36,753 nt of DNA from Bacteroidota bacterium (lineage in GTDB: Bacteria > Bacteroidota > Bacteroidia > Bacteroidales > WCHB1-69). The translations under genes and the position numbers were made by a program. The stretch spans positions 1-36,753 of the forward strand of contig WRGQ01000168.1 in the NCBI GenBank assembly GCA_009787115.1, in the 5' to 3' direction. The notes below the pieces were generated by a model that had not been told where the DNA came from, made no database searches, and saw only the letters and a program-made list of their open reading frames with translations. Positions 1 to 10,599 of this stretch are shown here, in pieces (within the stretch, counting starts at the first letter, position 1; the number at the start of each line of letters is the position of its first letter).

Positions 1-372
1 GGTACCGATTTCATTGTGAAGATAAAGATAAGCAACACCAACGGCACCACCAAATATGAAAATCTGGCTTTGACCCACATTCTTCCCTCCGGTTGGGAGA
101 TTTTCAACACGCGATTGACAGATGACGCGCAAACTTACCCAAACACAGGCAAAACGCGCGAATATTCGGAAGGAATTACCTATCAAGACATTCGCGACGA
201 CCAAGTGTTGAGTTACTTTGACCTTCCGCCCGGAAGGAGCATCACGATAAGCATACGGGCGCAGGCAGCCTATTTGGGACGCTTTTTTATGCCCGCAATC
301 GCTTGCCAGGCAATGTACGATAATACGGTCTATGCCCGAACGGAAGGTGTTTGGGTGGAGGTGGGGAAGTAG
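1..372 (+). CDS. alpha-2-macroglobulin family protein, C-terminal fragment (5' part outside window)
   Basis: Frame is open from base 1 (GTDFIVKIKISN...). C-terminal motif content (LPSGWEIFNTR, YQDIRDDQVLSYFDLPPG, FFMPAIACQAMYD) resembles the last domain of bacterial A2M-like proteins. Confidence 0.8.
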   Translation, partial: GTDFIVKIKISNTNGTTKYENLALTHILPSGWEIFNTRLTDDAQTYPNTGKTREYSEGITYQDIRDDQVLSYFDLPPGRSITISIRAQAAYLGRFFMPAIACQAMYDNTVYARTEGVWVEVGK

Positions 373-461
373 TGATTAGTCTTATTGGTTAATTTTTCAT
401 AGCACCTCAAAAAAGAATTAACCTATTTTAAACTGCCACAAGAATAATAGAAAAATATAAA

Positions 462-469
462 TACTTTTG
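462..469 (+). promoter_or_regulatory. Bacteroidetes -7 promoter element TACTTTTG upstream of flippase gene
   Basis: Matches TAnnTTTG, 44 bp before the ATG at 513; no convincing -33 element seen. Confidence 0.5.
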
Positions 470-512
470 CACTTTCAAAAAACTGTTTACATATTCAGTC
501 TAAATAACCAGA

Positions 513-1964
513 ATGAGCAAAACCTTAAAAGAAAAAACAGCGCACGGCATTTTCTGGAATTTTCTCGACAAGTTTGGGCAACAAGCGCTAAATATCTTAG
601 TGACAATTGTGCTTATGCGTTTCTTTTTGACTCCTGACGATTACGGTTTGGTAAGTGTGATATTTATTGTGAATGCTTTAGGGTTTGCATTTATTGACAG
701 CGGTTTTTCCAATGCGCTCATTCGCAAAAAAGAGGTTACCCAAACCGATCTATCCTCCGTTTTTTATTTTAATATTGTTATTAGTTTATTGTTTTATCTG
801 CTCATTTTCTGTACAGCGCCTCTTATTGCCCATATTTATCACAAACCTGTTTTAACAGGTTTAGTACGCGTTATGGCACTGAGTCTTCCATTATGTTCAA
901 TGGCTTTAGTACAAACCACATTATTAACAAAATCTATTGATTTTAAACGCTTAGCAAGTACAAATCTGATTGCCATTTTTTGTTCAGGCGCTTTGAGTTT
1001 GTTTTTGGCTTGGAAAGGATATGGAGTTTGGGTATTGGTAATTCAACCGTTCTCAATTACATTAGTGAGAAATATCTGTTTATGGAGTATCAGTTCCTGG
1101 CGCCCAAGTTTAATTTACAGCCGACAAAGTATTCAAAATTTATGGAAATACAGTTCAAAACTGTTGATATCTTCAACCGTCAGTATTATTTGTAAAAATA
1201 TTTATTCATCGCTTATTGCTTTTTTTTACCCGTTTAAAGAAGCGGGATTTTATTTTAATGCCAACAAATATTCCGAAATACCCCATCAAACCATTATCCC
1301 TGCAATACATACAACCGTTTATCCTGCTATGACTAATCTTGGCGACAACCCGGAATCATTAAAAAACGCTTTCAGAAAAATGATACGGGTTGCATCTTTT
1401 ATTTTCTTTCCGGTTATGCTGGGTTTAATAGCTACGGCAGATCCTTTAATGTTAACGGTATTTGGAGTAAAATGGATTCCCATTGTACCTTATTTTAAAG
1501 TATTATGTGTTGGGTATCTATTTATGGGAATCAATTCGCTTTATACGGTTATTCTCTTTCTTAAAGGAAAATCTTCAGCCGTTTTATTTTTTAATCTTCT
1601 GTATAGTATTGCATTACTATTAAGTATTGTTCTCACTGTAAGAATAAGTGTATGGTCAATGGCAATCAGTTGGACTATGGTTGGCGTGATTTATACTATT
1701 GTTTATACTTCTTATGTGAGAAAAATGATTCAATATACAGTTATTGAACAACTCAAAGATATTCTGCCCTATTTTATTTTGGCAACAACAATGGGAATAG
1801 GAATTTACTTGTTTTCTGCTCTTATTCATAATAATTTTATATTGGTGAGTGTGCAAATTATTACCGGGGCTATTTTTTACATAAGCGCCTGTTATTTACT
1901 CGGCTCGAAAGTATTTCGCGAAGCAATTGAAATGATTAAAAACAAAACTGTTAACGTGAAATGA
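513..1964 (+). CDS. polysaccharide flippase / oligosaccharide transporter (Wzx/WzxC-like)
   Basis: 483 aa multi-pass membrane protein starting MSKTLKEKTAHGIFWNFLDKFGQQALNILVTIVLMRFF, typical of the Wzx/MOP lipopolysaccharide flippase family. Confidence 0.88.
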   Translation: MSKTLKEKTAHGIFWNFLDKFGQQALNILVTIVLMRFFLTPDDYGLVSVIFIVNALGFAFIDSGFSNALIRKKEVTQTDLSSVFYFNIVISLLFYLLIFCTAPLIAHIYHKPVLTGLVRVMALSLPLCSMALVQTTLLTKSIDFKRLASTNLIAIFCSGALSLFLAWKGYGVWVLVIQPFSITLVRNICLWSISSWRPSLIYSRQSIQNLWKYSSKLLISSTVSIICKNIYSSLIAFFYPFKEAGFYFNANKYSEIPHQTIIPAIHTTVYPAMTNLGDNPESLKNAFRKMIRVASFIFFPVMLGLIATADPLMLTVFGVKWIPIVPYFKVLCVGYLFMGINSLYTVILFLKGKSSAVLFFNLLYSIALLLSIVLTVRISVWSMAISWTMVGVIYTIVYTSYVRKMIQYTVIEQLKDILPYFILATTMGIGIYLFSALIHNNFILVSVQIITGAIFYISACYLLGSKVFREAIEMIKNKTVNVK

Positions 1965-2845
1965 AAAATTATATAAAACAAACAATTATGAATAAAGAAC
2001 CTCTATTTTCAGTACTTATAGCCAGTTACAATAATGGGCGCTACCTTGCCAAAGCGCTGAACAGCGTGCTGTCGCAAACCTATAAAAATGTAGAAATTAT
2101 TGTGGTTGATGATGGTTCTACCGATCATTCGCTTGAAGTGTTAGCCTCATTTAAAAACAACCCTGCGATAAAAATTGTACTGAATGAAACCAATAAAGGG
2201 TGTGGATATACCAAACGCAGGTGCGCACAACTCGCTACCGGAGAACTTTGCGGCTTTTTAGATCCCGATGATGAATTGATGCCCACTGCCATTGAGACGA
2301 TGGTACAAGCGCATATTCAAAACCCAAACTGTAGTTTAATAGGGTCGCAACACTACATTTGCAACAAAAACTTAAAACCTATGGGCATATCTGAACATAT
2401 TACCATTCCTGAGGGATATTCCTATTTAACATACGGACGTCATATAACTATTGCTTTCGCTACTTTTAAAAAATATTTATACGATAAAACTTCCGGAATT
2501 TCCGAAGAAATAACGCACGCTGTGGATCAGGATTTGTATTTTAAATTAGATGAAGTAGGAGATGTTTTGATACTCAAAAAAGTTTTATCTAAATACAGGC
2601 GTCATGAAGGTGGAATTTCGGTGGGTAAAAAAGGATTTGGAAAAGCCATGTATTGGCATATCATTTTAATACGCGAGGCATACAAACGAAGAGGTATTTC
2701 GGGCGCAGAACAACAAGCGGTAAAATTAATTACACGCCCTTATCATACTTATAAATACCGGTTTGGAAATCTTGTTCTATCTCCTGTAGAATGGTTACTC
2801 CAATGGATGAAAGTTATCCGGTTTTTATTTTTGAAAAAAAAATAA
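1961..2845 (+). CDS. glycosyltransferase family 2
   Basis: FSVLIASYNNGRYLAKALNSVLSQTYKNVEIIVVDDGSTD and LDPDDELM are GT2 hallmarks; 4-bp overlap with the upstream gene. Confidence 0.92.
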   Translation: MKNYIKQTIMNKEPLFSVLIASYNNGRYLAKALNSVLSQTYKNVEIIVVDDGSTDHSLEVLASFKNNPAIKIVLNETNKGCGYTKRRCAQLATGELCGFLDPDDELMPTAIETMVQAHIQNPNCSLIGSQHYICNKNLKPMGISEHITIPEGYSYLTYGRHITIAFATFKKYLYDKTSGISEEITHAVDQDLYFKLDEVGDVLILKKVLSKYRRHEGGISVGKKGFGKAMYWHIILIREAYKRRGISGAEQQAVKLITRPYHTYKYRFGNLVLSPVEWLLQWMKVIRFLFLKKK

Positions 2846-2874
2846 CATAATCTCGCAACATAATATTTTTCACT

Positions 2875-4089
2875 GTGAAAATGGAAAAACTTAATATCCT
2901 TTTTATAACAAGTTCCGATGTTTCTCCCTTAAATGGGGGAATAGACAGGGTAGTAATTCTATTGGCAGAAGAATTAAATAAATTACCACAGTATCAGGTT
3001 TTTTCCGCCTATTTTGAGATAAAACACACATCTGCCAACATTTTTAAAAAGAAAATAAAAGTAGATGAAAAGAATATGCTTTCCGAATTATCCGATTTTA
3101 TAAGAGAAAATGAGATTAACATAATCCTTAATAATGTTTTAGAGCGTAAAAAACTCAAATTTCTTTTACCTGCATTAGAAAAAATATCCAAACAGGAGCA
3201 TACTTGTAAAATTTTATATCACTATCATAATCTACCCGGTTTTGAAAAAGCTTCCATCTATCCCAAAATGTATTGGATGCGTTTAAAGAATGGTCAATAT
3301 AAACTACATTATTTTTATAAATTGATGTTACAACTTATGGCACGTTTGACAAGAAACAAATTATTAATACGCTATTGGGTTAAAAAATATCGTGCTCTTT
3401 ATCAATTTTCCGATAAAATAGTTCTACTGTCTCGTGCTTATATCCCTGTTTTTGCAAATTGCGCTCAAGTTTCTGTTAATGATAAACTTGTAGCCATTAA
3501 CAACCCATTATCCTTTTCTGAGAGTATAAAAATTGATTCTATTTATAGCAAACAAAAAGAAGCGCTTATTGTTTCCCGTTTAGATGAAGAACAAAAACGT
3601 TTATCGCTTGCACTGAAAATTTGGAAAAAAATTGAATCTAATGCTCTTCTGTCGGAATGGAAATTAACAATTGTTGGCGATGGAGAAGATAAACTTTATT
3701 ATCAGAACCTTGTAAAAAAATTAAAATTGCAACGCGTATTTTTTGAAGGCGCTCAGAATCCTGAAATCTATTATAAAAGATCTTCTATTTTCATAATGAC
3801 CTCCGCTTATGAAGGGTGGGGATTAACACTAACCGAAGCACAACAAATGGGCGTTGTGCCTGTTGCTTTCGACACTTTTGGCGCGGTGCACGATATTATT
3901 GAAGATAAATATAATGGACTAATTATCCCCAATAATGATATTGAGAGATATGCAGATAAACTTGCATGGCTGATGCAACACGATGAAGAACGTCAAACGA
4001 TGGCTTGTAATGCCGTTGAAAGTTCCAAAAAATTTCATCCGTCTGAAATTGGGAAACAGTGGGTTAAATTGCTTTTTGCTCCCTCATAA
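2875..4089 (+). CDS. glycosyltransferase family 4
   Basis: GT-B C-terminal motif SAYEGWGLTLTEAQQMGVVPVAFDTFGAVHDIIEDKYNGLIIP. Start could be GTG 2875 or ATG 2881. Confidence 0.88.
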   Translation: MKMEKLNILFITSSDVSPLNGGIDRVVILLAEELNKLPQYQVFSAYFEIKHTSANIFKKKIKVDEKNMLSELSDFIRENEINIILNNVLERKKLKFLLPALEKISKQEHTCKILYHYHNLPGFEKASIYPKMYWMRLKNGQYKLHYFYKLMLQLMARLTRNKLLIRYWVKKYRALYQFSDKIVLLSRAYIPVFANCAQVSVNDKLVAINNPLSFSESIKIDSIYSKQKEALIVSRLDEEQKRLSLALKIWKKIESNALLSEWKLTIVGDGEDKLYYQNLVKKLKLQRVFFEGAQNPEIYYKRSSIFIMTSAYEGWGLTLTEAQQMGVVPVAFDTFGAVHDIIEDKYNGLIIPNNDIERYADKLAWLMQHDEERQTMACNAVESSKKFHPSEIGKQWVKLLFAPS

Positions 4090-4206
4090 TAACAAGTATA
4101 ATGGTCTAACAAATGGGGTGCAGTACACTTGATTTTAAAAAAACAAAAAGCATAATAAACCCAGTGCTTGAAAAAATATTGCCAAAAAAAATCAAATTTT
4201 TGAATT

Positions 4207-5400
4207 ATGAATATACTCTTTGTAACCAATTCTGAGATTGTTGCTACTTGTGACGGAATCCATCGGATAACATCAACACTTTCACAGTATTTTACCATAA
4301 AACATGAATATAAATGTTTCCTTGCATACCTTGCACATAACAAAGCAGAACCAAAAACTGAGTTTGAAGAAAAATTTCAAGTTGACAAGAGTAATATTTA
4401 TGAACAGTTTAGCGATTTTTTGACAAGAAATAAGATTGATATTGTGATTTGTCAGCACGTAGTTGGTACCCGAAAAATATTTGAACAAATGAAACTTGCA
4501 GTAAATAAAACACAAAACTGCAAGTTTGTTTATTGTTTTCATCTTGCACCCGATTATTATTTTGTCCACCCAAATCTCAACGCAGAAATTTTTCGCTTTT
4601 TTGATACATTTAAGAATTTTAGAAAAATCGTGGTTGGTCTATTACCAAAATTATTGTATAACATTTTAGTCAGTAAAGAAATACAAAAAGAACTTGCAAT
4701 TTACAATGATTATTTTGATAAAATAGTTTTATTGTCCAAGCGATATATTCAGGATTATAACAAATTATCAAATATTCCTGCATGGAAACAGAAAGATGTA
4801 GTTGCCATACCTAATATTCTGACTTTTAATGAAAAAATTTCCGAAAAGGATATTGAAAGTAAAGAAAATATAGTTCTAATTGTAGCCCGTTTGTCTGAAC
4901 GGCTAAAACGAATTTCCCAAAGTCTAAAGATTTGGAAAAAAGTGCAACAAAGAACTGACATAAAAGATTGGCGACTTATTATTCTCGGTATTGGCGATGA
5001 CGAAAAGTATTATAAAAAACTTGTGAAAAAACTTGATATAAAAAAGGTTTATTTTGAAGGCAGACAAAATCCGATTGAGTATTACAAAAAAGCATCTGTT
5101 TATATGATGACATCTGCTTCAGAAGGTTGGGGATTAACCCTAACCGAAGCACAACAGATGGGCGTTGTGCCGATTGTTTTCGATAGTTTTGGCGCGGTGC
5201 ACGATATTATTGAAGATAAGTATAATGGACTAATTATCCCCAATAATGATATTGAGAGATATGCAGATAAACTTGCATGGCTGATGCAACACGATGAAGA
5301 ATGTCAAACGATGGCTTGTAATGCCGTTGAAAGTTCCAAAAAATTTCATCTGTCTGAAATTGGGAAACAGTGGGTTAAATTGCTTGAAGATACTCTATGA
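4207..5400 (+). CDS. glycosyltransferase family 4 (paralogue of the preceding gene)
   Basis: Same GT4 motif SASEGWGLTLTEAQQMGVVPIVFDSFGAVHDIIEDKYNG; co-linear similarity with the upstream gene. Confidence 0.88.
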   Translation: MNILFVTNSEIVATCDGIHRITSTLSQYFTIKHEYKCFLAYLAHNKAEPKTEFEEKFQVDKSNIYEQFSDFLTRNKIDIVICQHVVGTRKIFEQMKLAVNKTQNCKFVYCFHLAPDYYFVHPNLNAEIFRFFDTFKNFRKIVVGLLPKLLYNILVSKEIQKELAIYNDYFDKIVLLSKRYIQDYNKLSNIPAWKQKDVVAIPNILTFNEKISEKDIESKENIVLIVARLSERLKRISQSLKIWKKVQQRTDIKDWRLIILGIGDDEKYYKKLVKKLDIKKVYFEGRQNPIEYYKKASVYMMTSASEGWGLTLTEAQQMGVVPIVFDSFGAVHDIIEDKYNGLIIPNNDIERYADKLAWLMQHDEECQTMACNAVESSKKFHLSEIGKQWVKLLEDTL

Positions 5401-6125
5401 AACAACTTCTGTACGTATTAATCATAGTATTATCTGTAAATCACGCATTTGCAAATGATAATGTTCGCAGGGACACTGTGCCTTTTTCCTATTACATTGT
5501 ACCTTCGGCTTTGATAACTTATGGCATAATAACAAGATTCTCATGTGATTTGCAGAATTTTGACCATAAGATTGACGATAAAGTTCAACAAAATATTCAC
5601 CGCCGATATAAATTTGATGACTATATTCAATTTGTGCCATACGTTGGCATTTACGGATTGGATTTGTGCGGTGTAAAGGCTAAACATAATTTTTTAGACA
5701 GAACGCTTGTACTTGGTACTTCATTGATTTTTGCAACTGCTACCGTTCAAGGTACAAAATATCTTACTCACATAGAACGTCCTGACGGCTCAAATAAACA
5801 TTCTTTTCCGTCAGGTCATACGAGTACGGCTTTTTTGGGTGCGCATATTTTGTTTAGAGAATATAAAGATGTGTCGCCCTGGATTGGCGTAGCAGGTTAC
5901 GGCTTTGCCTTTACAACTGCTTCAATGCGTATCATCAACCGCAAACACTGGTTTAGCGATGTGGTTACAGGGGCAGGCATTGGTATTCTTTGTGCGGAAT
6001 TAGGGTATTTGATGTTGCCTGTCTGGCATAAACTTTTTAAAATAAAACAAAAAGATAAAGGTCTGGCAATTATGCCAATAATCACTGTAGATAATTTTGG
6101 AATAGGCGGAATAATGATTTTCTAA
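5397..6125 (+). CDS. PAP2 superfamily phosphatase, secreted/membrane
   Basis: Signal peptide, KYLTHIERP, FPSGHTS and NRKHWFSDVVTG correspond to PAP2 motifs C1-C3; overlaps the upstream stop by 4 bp. Confidence 0.87.
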   Translation: MKQLLYVLIIVLSVNHAFANDNVRRDTVPFSYYIVPSALITYGIITRFSCDLQNFDHKIDDKVQQNIHRRYKFDDYIQFVPYVGIYGLDLCGVKAKHNFLDRTLVLGTSLIFATATVQGTKYLTHIERPDGSNKHSFPSGHTSTAFLGAHILFREYKDVSPWIGVAGYGFAFTTASMRIINRKHWFSDVVTGAGIGILCAELGYLMLPVWHKLFKIKQKDKGLAIMPIITVDNFGIGGIMIF

Positions 6126-6141
6126 ATAGAAAAAAGTTTTC

Positions 6142-8604
6142 TTATTTTGCTATTATTGTTTTCATTTTTTTGTTTCTCACAAAGCCATAAGCAATTCCCC
6201 CAACAATCGTTCCATACATAATAATGATACACAGTATTGAAACCGGCTCCGCTTTTTTCAGGGTGTCGGGTTTAAATTCAAAACGGATATGATGTTCGCC
6301 GGCGGGCACGTTCAATGCTCTTAATGTGTAGTTTACCCTGAAATGTCCGGTCGGTTGTCCGTCAATAAAGGCATGCCAGCCGTAGGGATAGTAGATTTCG
6401 GAAAAGACTACGATGCCGTCTTTATCGGAGTGCGTTTGGTATTCAAGTGCATTCGGTGCGTATGAAAGAAATGTTATCTGCGCTGTTGTATCTTTTCCGG
6501 CAACAAAATCTTTCACAAAATCGGCAAATTTGACATCTAAAACAGCCGTTGTTTTTAAGTCAATCTCATTTAATGCGTCGCATTCTTCGTTTGGCGTGTT
6601 TACAACGAGCACAGAGTCAATGTACCACGCATTACCCATAGCAAGCGGATTGTATTGTGGTACCGGATTTTTATTGGCATCGGGCACAATGAAATATTTC
6701 GTATTGAGCATATTGATTACACTCATATTCATTTTAGTAGAAATATGTTCGGAAATTAAATCCTGATACCGGCGCAATTTTGCAGCGTGATATCCGCCGA
6801 TATGTTTCAAATAGTAAGAAGTTCTAGATTCATTAAACGTGTTGGTTGTGAGGTTTAAAACTCTGAAATGCGGATCCGGATCCTGCAAAATACGTTCCTC
6901 ATAAGGTTGTTTTTTAAAGTAACTGTTCTCCGATTTTGGAGAAACGAAGTTATTATCATTAAAAAAACGCTTACTTACCGTCCACATATCTGCCAAGATT
7001 AAAATACCCAAAATGCCAATAAAATAAGGGAGTTTCAGTTTTTCTTTTACAAACAGCCACAATGTTCCGGCACCCAACAAAATAAAGGCAAACGAACGGA
7101 AAGCATCAGTTCGCAGCATAGAGGCTCTTTCTGCAACAATAGCATTGCATAGCCATTCCGGAAGTTGAGCAAAAACAGATTCGTCATTCGGAGAAGTGAA
7201 ATCGTAGAACATACCTCCGAACAGAGCAATTATGAGACAAATTCCTGCAGTAATTCCGGATGAAATATAGATATTTTTAATTAATTTCTCTTTTGTAATT
7301 TGTTTCTCCATAATTGCTTTAATCGCCAGAAAACCCAGCAGCGGCATCGTTACTTCGGCAACTACCAAAATAGAAGAGACCGTCCTGAACTTGTTATACA
7401 TCGGAAAATAGTTGAAAAAGAGTTCGGTAAGCGGCATAAAGTTTTTCCCCCACGAAAGCAGAATAGAGAAAAGAGTTGCCACCAGCAAAGCCCATTTGTA
7501 GGGACCTTTCACGATACATAATCCTAACACAAACAGAAAACAGATGATTGCGCCGATATAAACGGGACCGGATGTAAAAGGTTGGTTTCCCCAATAAACA
7601 GGTACATTCTTACAAAAATCTGTCGAATTTTTTTTAGAGACACCGTTTTTCATTAATTCATCATAAACGATAGAGTTTGTGCCCACATCATAATTGGAGG
7701 AAGCGCCCATAAAGTTGGGAATGAGCAGTGTCATTGTTTCATCAATACCATAACTCCATTGGGTAGCATAATCCAAATCTAACCCTTTTGTTTTATTTTG
7801 ATTGTCAGTGTCTTTCACCAACTCGGAGTGTCCGCCCCGCATGGTTTCTTTTGCATATTCCTGATTTAATTTTATGGTCGTATAACGCGTTCCCAAACCA
7901 ATGCCAACGGCAGCGCCGAAAAGGAGTGTTGCAATCAAAAAATCTTTTATTCTCTTCTCTTTAATATGAATAAAGAGTTCAGCTATGAGCAAGCACCCAA
8001 TAAGCATAAAATAATAGTATGCCATTTGGGGGTGTTTGGTAATTCCCATTATACAGCCAATCATTGTAAATACTGCACCCCATATATGGTTTTTATTAAA
8101 AATAAAGAAGAACCCTGCAATAACCGGTGCCATTTGTGCAATGGCAATCGCTTTGTTCACGTGTCCGGCTTCAATAATAATAAAGAAATAGGAAGAGAGT
8201 GTAATCGCCATAGCGCCCACAATACTAAGCCAGGTGTTCACTTTGAATGCTTTGAGTAATATAAAGAAACCGAGCAGATACCAAATCAGCAGTTTCAGAG
8301 TATCTTTAAATCCAAGTGAAACAACCATACTCACAGGTTTCAGATAGGTTTCGGATTGAATTTTTCCACCCCCAGTCTGGTAAGTGGGCATTCCCGAAAA
8401 CATAGAACCTGACCAAAAAGTATCATCTCCTGTCTTTTCATTATACACTTTTGCTTCCTGATACATTCCTTTCCAACTTAGAATATCGCCGCTCTGCACA
8501 ACCTTCCCCTCTAAAATAGGAGAACAGTAAATAATAGTAAACAGAATGAAAATCACTATGGCTATTAAGTAAGGAAGCCATTTTCTTAATAAATCTTTAT
8601 TCAT
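6142..8604 (-). CDS. YfhO-family large membrane protein
   Basis: 820 aa with many TM segments. N-terminal YCSPILEGKVVQSGDILSWKGMYQEA and C-terminal YYPYGWHAFIDGQPTGHFRVNYTLRALNVPAGEHHIRFEFKP are typical of YfhO proteins. Confidence 0.85.
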   Translation of the reverse strand: MNKDLLRKWLPYLIAIVIFILFTIIYCSPILEGKVVQSGDILSWKGMYQEAKVYNEKTGDDTFWSGSMFSGMPTYQTGGGKIQSETYLKPVSMVVSLGFKDTLKLLIWYLLGFFILLKAFKVNTWLSIVGAMAITLSSYFFIIIEAGHVNKAIAIAQMAPVIAGFFFIFNKNHIWGAVFTMIGCIMGITKHPQMAYYYFMLIGCLLIAELFIHIKEKRIKDFLIATLLFGAAVGIGLGTRYTTIKLNQEYAKETMRGGHSELVKDTDNQNKTKGLDLDYATQWSYGIDETMTLLIPNFMGASSNYDVGTNSIVYDELMKNGVSKKNSTDFCKNVPVYWGNQPFTSGPVYIGAIICFLFVLGLCIVKGPYKWALLVATLFSILLSWGKNFMPLTELFFNYFPMYNKFRTVSSILVVAEVTMPLLGFLAIKAIMEKQITKEKLIKNIYISSGITAGICLIIALFGGMFYDFTSPNDESVFAQLPEWLCNAIVAERASMLRTDAFRSFAFILLGAGTLWLFVKEKLKLPYFIGILGILILADMWTVSKRFFNDNNFVSPKSENSYFKKQPYEERILQDPDPHFRVLNLTTNTFNESRTSYYLKHIGGYHAAKLRRYQDLISEHISTKMNMSVINMLNTKYFIVPDANKNPVPQYNPLAMGNAWYIDSVLVVNTPNEECDALNEIDLKTTAVLDVKFADFVKDFVAGKDTTAQITFLSYAPNALEYQTHSDKDGIVVFSEIYYPYGWHAFIDGQPTGHFRVNYTLRALNVPAGEHHIRFEFKPDTLKKAEPVSILCIIIMYGTIVGGIAYGFVRNKKMKTIIAK

Positions 8605-8629
8605 AAACTAATTTTAAAATTTGGAAGTG

Positions 8630-8637
8630 CAAAAATA
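8630..8637 (-). promoter_or_regulatory. -7 promoter element TATTTTTG for YfhO-family gene
   Basis: Minus-strand TAnnTTTG 26 bp upstream of the start at 8604, in the divergent YfhO/rfbF intergenic region. Confidence 0.5.
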
Positions 8638-8706
8638 AACATTATTTAAAAGCAATTTAGAAAAACTTAAAAAGGGATGTAAAGGAGATTTATGATTAAA
8701 AACTCC

Positions 8707-8714
8707 TATCTTTG
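8707..8714 (+). promoter_or_regulatory. -7 promoter element TATCTTTG for rfbF operon
   Basis: TAnnTTTG match 20 bp before the ATG at 8734. Confidence 0.55.
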
Positions 8715-8733
8715 CACGTCAAAATAAAATTGT

Positions 8734-9507
8734 ATGAAAGCAGTGATTTTAGCCGGCGGTTTAGGCACCCGAATGAGTGAAACAACCGCCACGATACCCA
8801 AACCTATGGTGGAAATCGGCGGAAAACCTATCTTATGGCACATCATGAAAATTTATAGTATGTATGGTGTCAATGAATTTATTATCTGCTGCGGTTATAA
8901 GCAATACATGATTAAAGAGTATTTTGCCAATTATTTTCGTTATAATTGCGATATGACAGTAAATCTGACGGACAATAGCGTGCAAATTCTGAATAATCGC
9001 TCCGAAGATTGGAGAGTTACCATGATAGATACGGGATTAAATACCATGACAGGTGGGCGTATCAAACGCATACAACAATATATTGGAAATGAAACATTTT
9101 TGCTTACTTACGGCGATGGCGTAGCAGATGTCAACATTCATAAAACAATTGAAAAACATAAAAATTCAGGGAAAATATTAACCATGATGGCTTATCAACA
9201 CACCATTCGATTGGGCGTACTGAATATTGACAAACAGGATCTCGTTGAATCTTTTACCGAAAAACCTGCCGAAAGTGGCTCATGGATCAATGCCGGCTTT
9301 TTTGTTTGCGAACCTCAACTGTTCGATTATTTGGAAGGGGATCACGAAATGTTGGAGTGCGAACCTATGGAACGCCTAATGAAACAAAACCAAATCCATG
9401 CCTACAAGCATTATGGCTTTTGGAAACCAATGGATACACTGCGCGATAACACTGAACTTAATGAATTGTGGTATCAGGAGAAGGCCCCTTGGAAAATTTG
9501 GAAATAA
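8734..9507 (+). CDS. rfbF: glucose-1-phosphate cytidylyltransferase
   Basis: MKAVILAGGLGTRMSETTATIPKPMVEIGGKPILWHIMKIYSMYGVNEFIICCGYKQ is characteristic; followed directly by rfbG. Confidence 0.95.
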   Translation: MKAVILAGGLGTRMSETTATIPKPMVEIGGKPILWHIMKIYSMYGVNEFIICCGYKQYMIKEYFANYFRYNCDMTVNLTDNSVQILNNRSEDWRVTMIDTGLNTMTGGRIKRIQQYIGNETFLLTYGDGVADVNIHKTIEKHKNSGKILTMMAYQHTIRLGVLNIDKQDLVESFTEKPAESGSWINAGFFVCEPQLFDYLEGDHEMLECEPMERLMKQNQIHAYKHYGFWKPMDTLRDNTELNELWYQEKAPWKIWK

Positions 9508-9522
9508 TTTGTACATATTTAT

Positions 9523-10599
9523 ATGAATAATATTGATATATTTGATCATTTTTATAAAGGTAAAAAAGTATTCATAACCGGACATACAGGATTTAAAGGT
9601 TCATGGTTATCGCTTTGGCTTCATGAGTTAGGCGCTGAAGTAACCGGATTTGCTTTAGCCCCATACACTGTTAAAGATAATTTTGTTTTGTCGGAACTCT
9701 CTTCAAAGATAAATGATATTAGAGGGGATATTCGAAATGCTGAGTTTTTAGATGAAAAAATACAACAAGTTCAACCTGATATTATTTTTCACTTGGCGGC
9801 TCAACCTTTAGTGCGCTTGTCGTACCAACTGCCTGTGGAGACTTATCAAACCAATCTCATGGGGACTCTTCATGTTATGGAATCTTTTAGACGTTGTGCT
9901 TCTGCAAAAGTGGCAGTGATGATTACAACCGATAAATGTTATGAAAATAAAGAACAGATGATTGCCTATAGTGAGAATGAACCTATGGGAGGCTACGATC
10001 CGTACTCTTCTTCTAAAGGCGCTGCCGAATTAGCCATTGCATCATGGCGCAATTCCTTCATAAATCCAAATAATTATATTAATCACGGGAAAACTATTGC
10101 CAGCGCACGCGCCGGAAATGTAATCGGTGGCGGTGACTGGACACCCGACAGGATTATCCCCGATTGTATTCGTGCTTTAGAAGCCCATGAAGATATTTGT
10201 ATAAGAAACCCTAAAGCGATACGTCCGTGGCAGCACGTTTTAGAGCCCCTGAGCGGTTATCTGTTGCTGGCAAGTAAAATGTGGCAAGATCCCACCGGCT
10301 ATTGCGAAGGATGGAACTTCGGACCCGATATAGACGCCGTCGAAAATGTTTGGTCAGTGGCATCCAAAGTGATACAATGCTATGGAAAAGGAACATTGAA
10401 AGAAATGTCGGATCCGAAAGCACCCCACGAAGCCAATCTCCTGATGCTTGATATTCATAAAGCAAAATCCAAACTAAATTGGCACCCCAAACTGAATATT
10501 GATAAAACTATTGAGATGACCATTGACTGGTATCGGAATTACCAAAGTCAAAATGTTTACAAGTTGTGTCTGCAACAAATTCAACAATATTGCTTATGA
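9523..10599 (+). CDS. rfbG: CDP-glucose 4,6-dehydratase
   Basis: KKVFITGHTGFKGSWLSLWLHELGAEVTGFAL (Rossmann) and YDPYSSSKGAAELAIASWR (YxxxK); adjacent to rfbF. Confidence 0.95.
   Translation: MNNIDIFDHFYKGKKVFITGHTGFKGSWLSLWLHELGAEVTGFALAPYTVKDNFVLSELSSKINDIRGDIRNAEFLDEKIQQVQPDIIFHLAAQPLVRLSYQLPVETYQTNLMGTLHVMESFRRCASAKVAVMITTDKCYENKEQMIAYSENEPMGGYDPYSSSKGAAELAIASWRNSFINPNNYINHGKTIASARAGNVIGGGDWTPDRIIPDCIRALEAHEDICIRNPKAIRPWQHVLEPLSGYLLLASKMWQDPTGYCEGWNFGPDIDAVENVWSVASKVIQCYGKGTLKEMSDPKAPHEANLLMLDIHKAKSKLNWHPKLNIDKTIEMTIDWYRNYQSQNVYKLCLQQIQQYCL

Noticed and set aside
4110-4140. TCTAACAAATGGGGTGCAGTACACTTGATTTT between the GT4 genes, considered as an insertion-sequence end
   Set aside because: No partner inverted repeat, target duplication or transposase found in the window.
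4035-4569. 102-aa and 95-aa minus ORFs opposite the second GT4 gene
   Set aside because: Overlap the GT4 coding region and its spacer; Cys/Phe/Tyr-rich shadow translations of AT-rich DNA.
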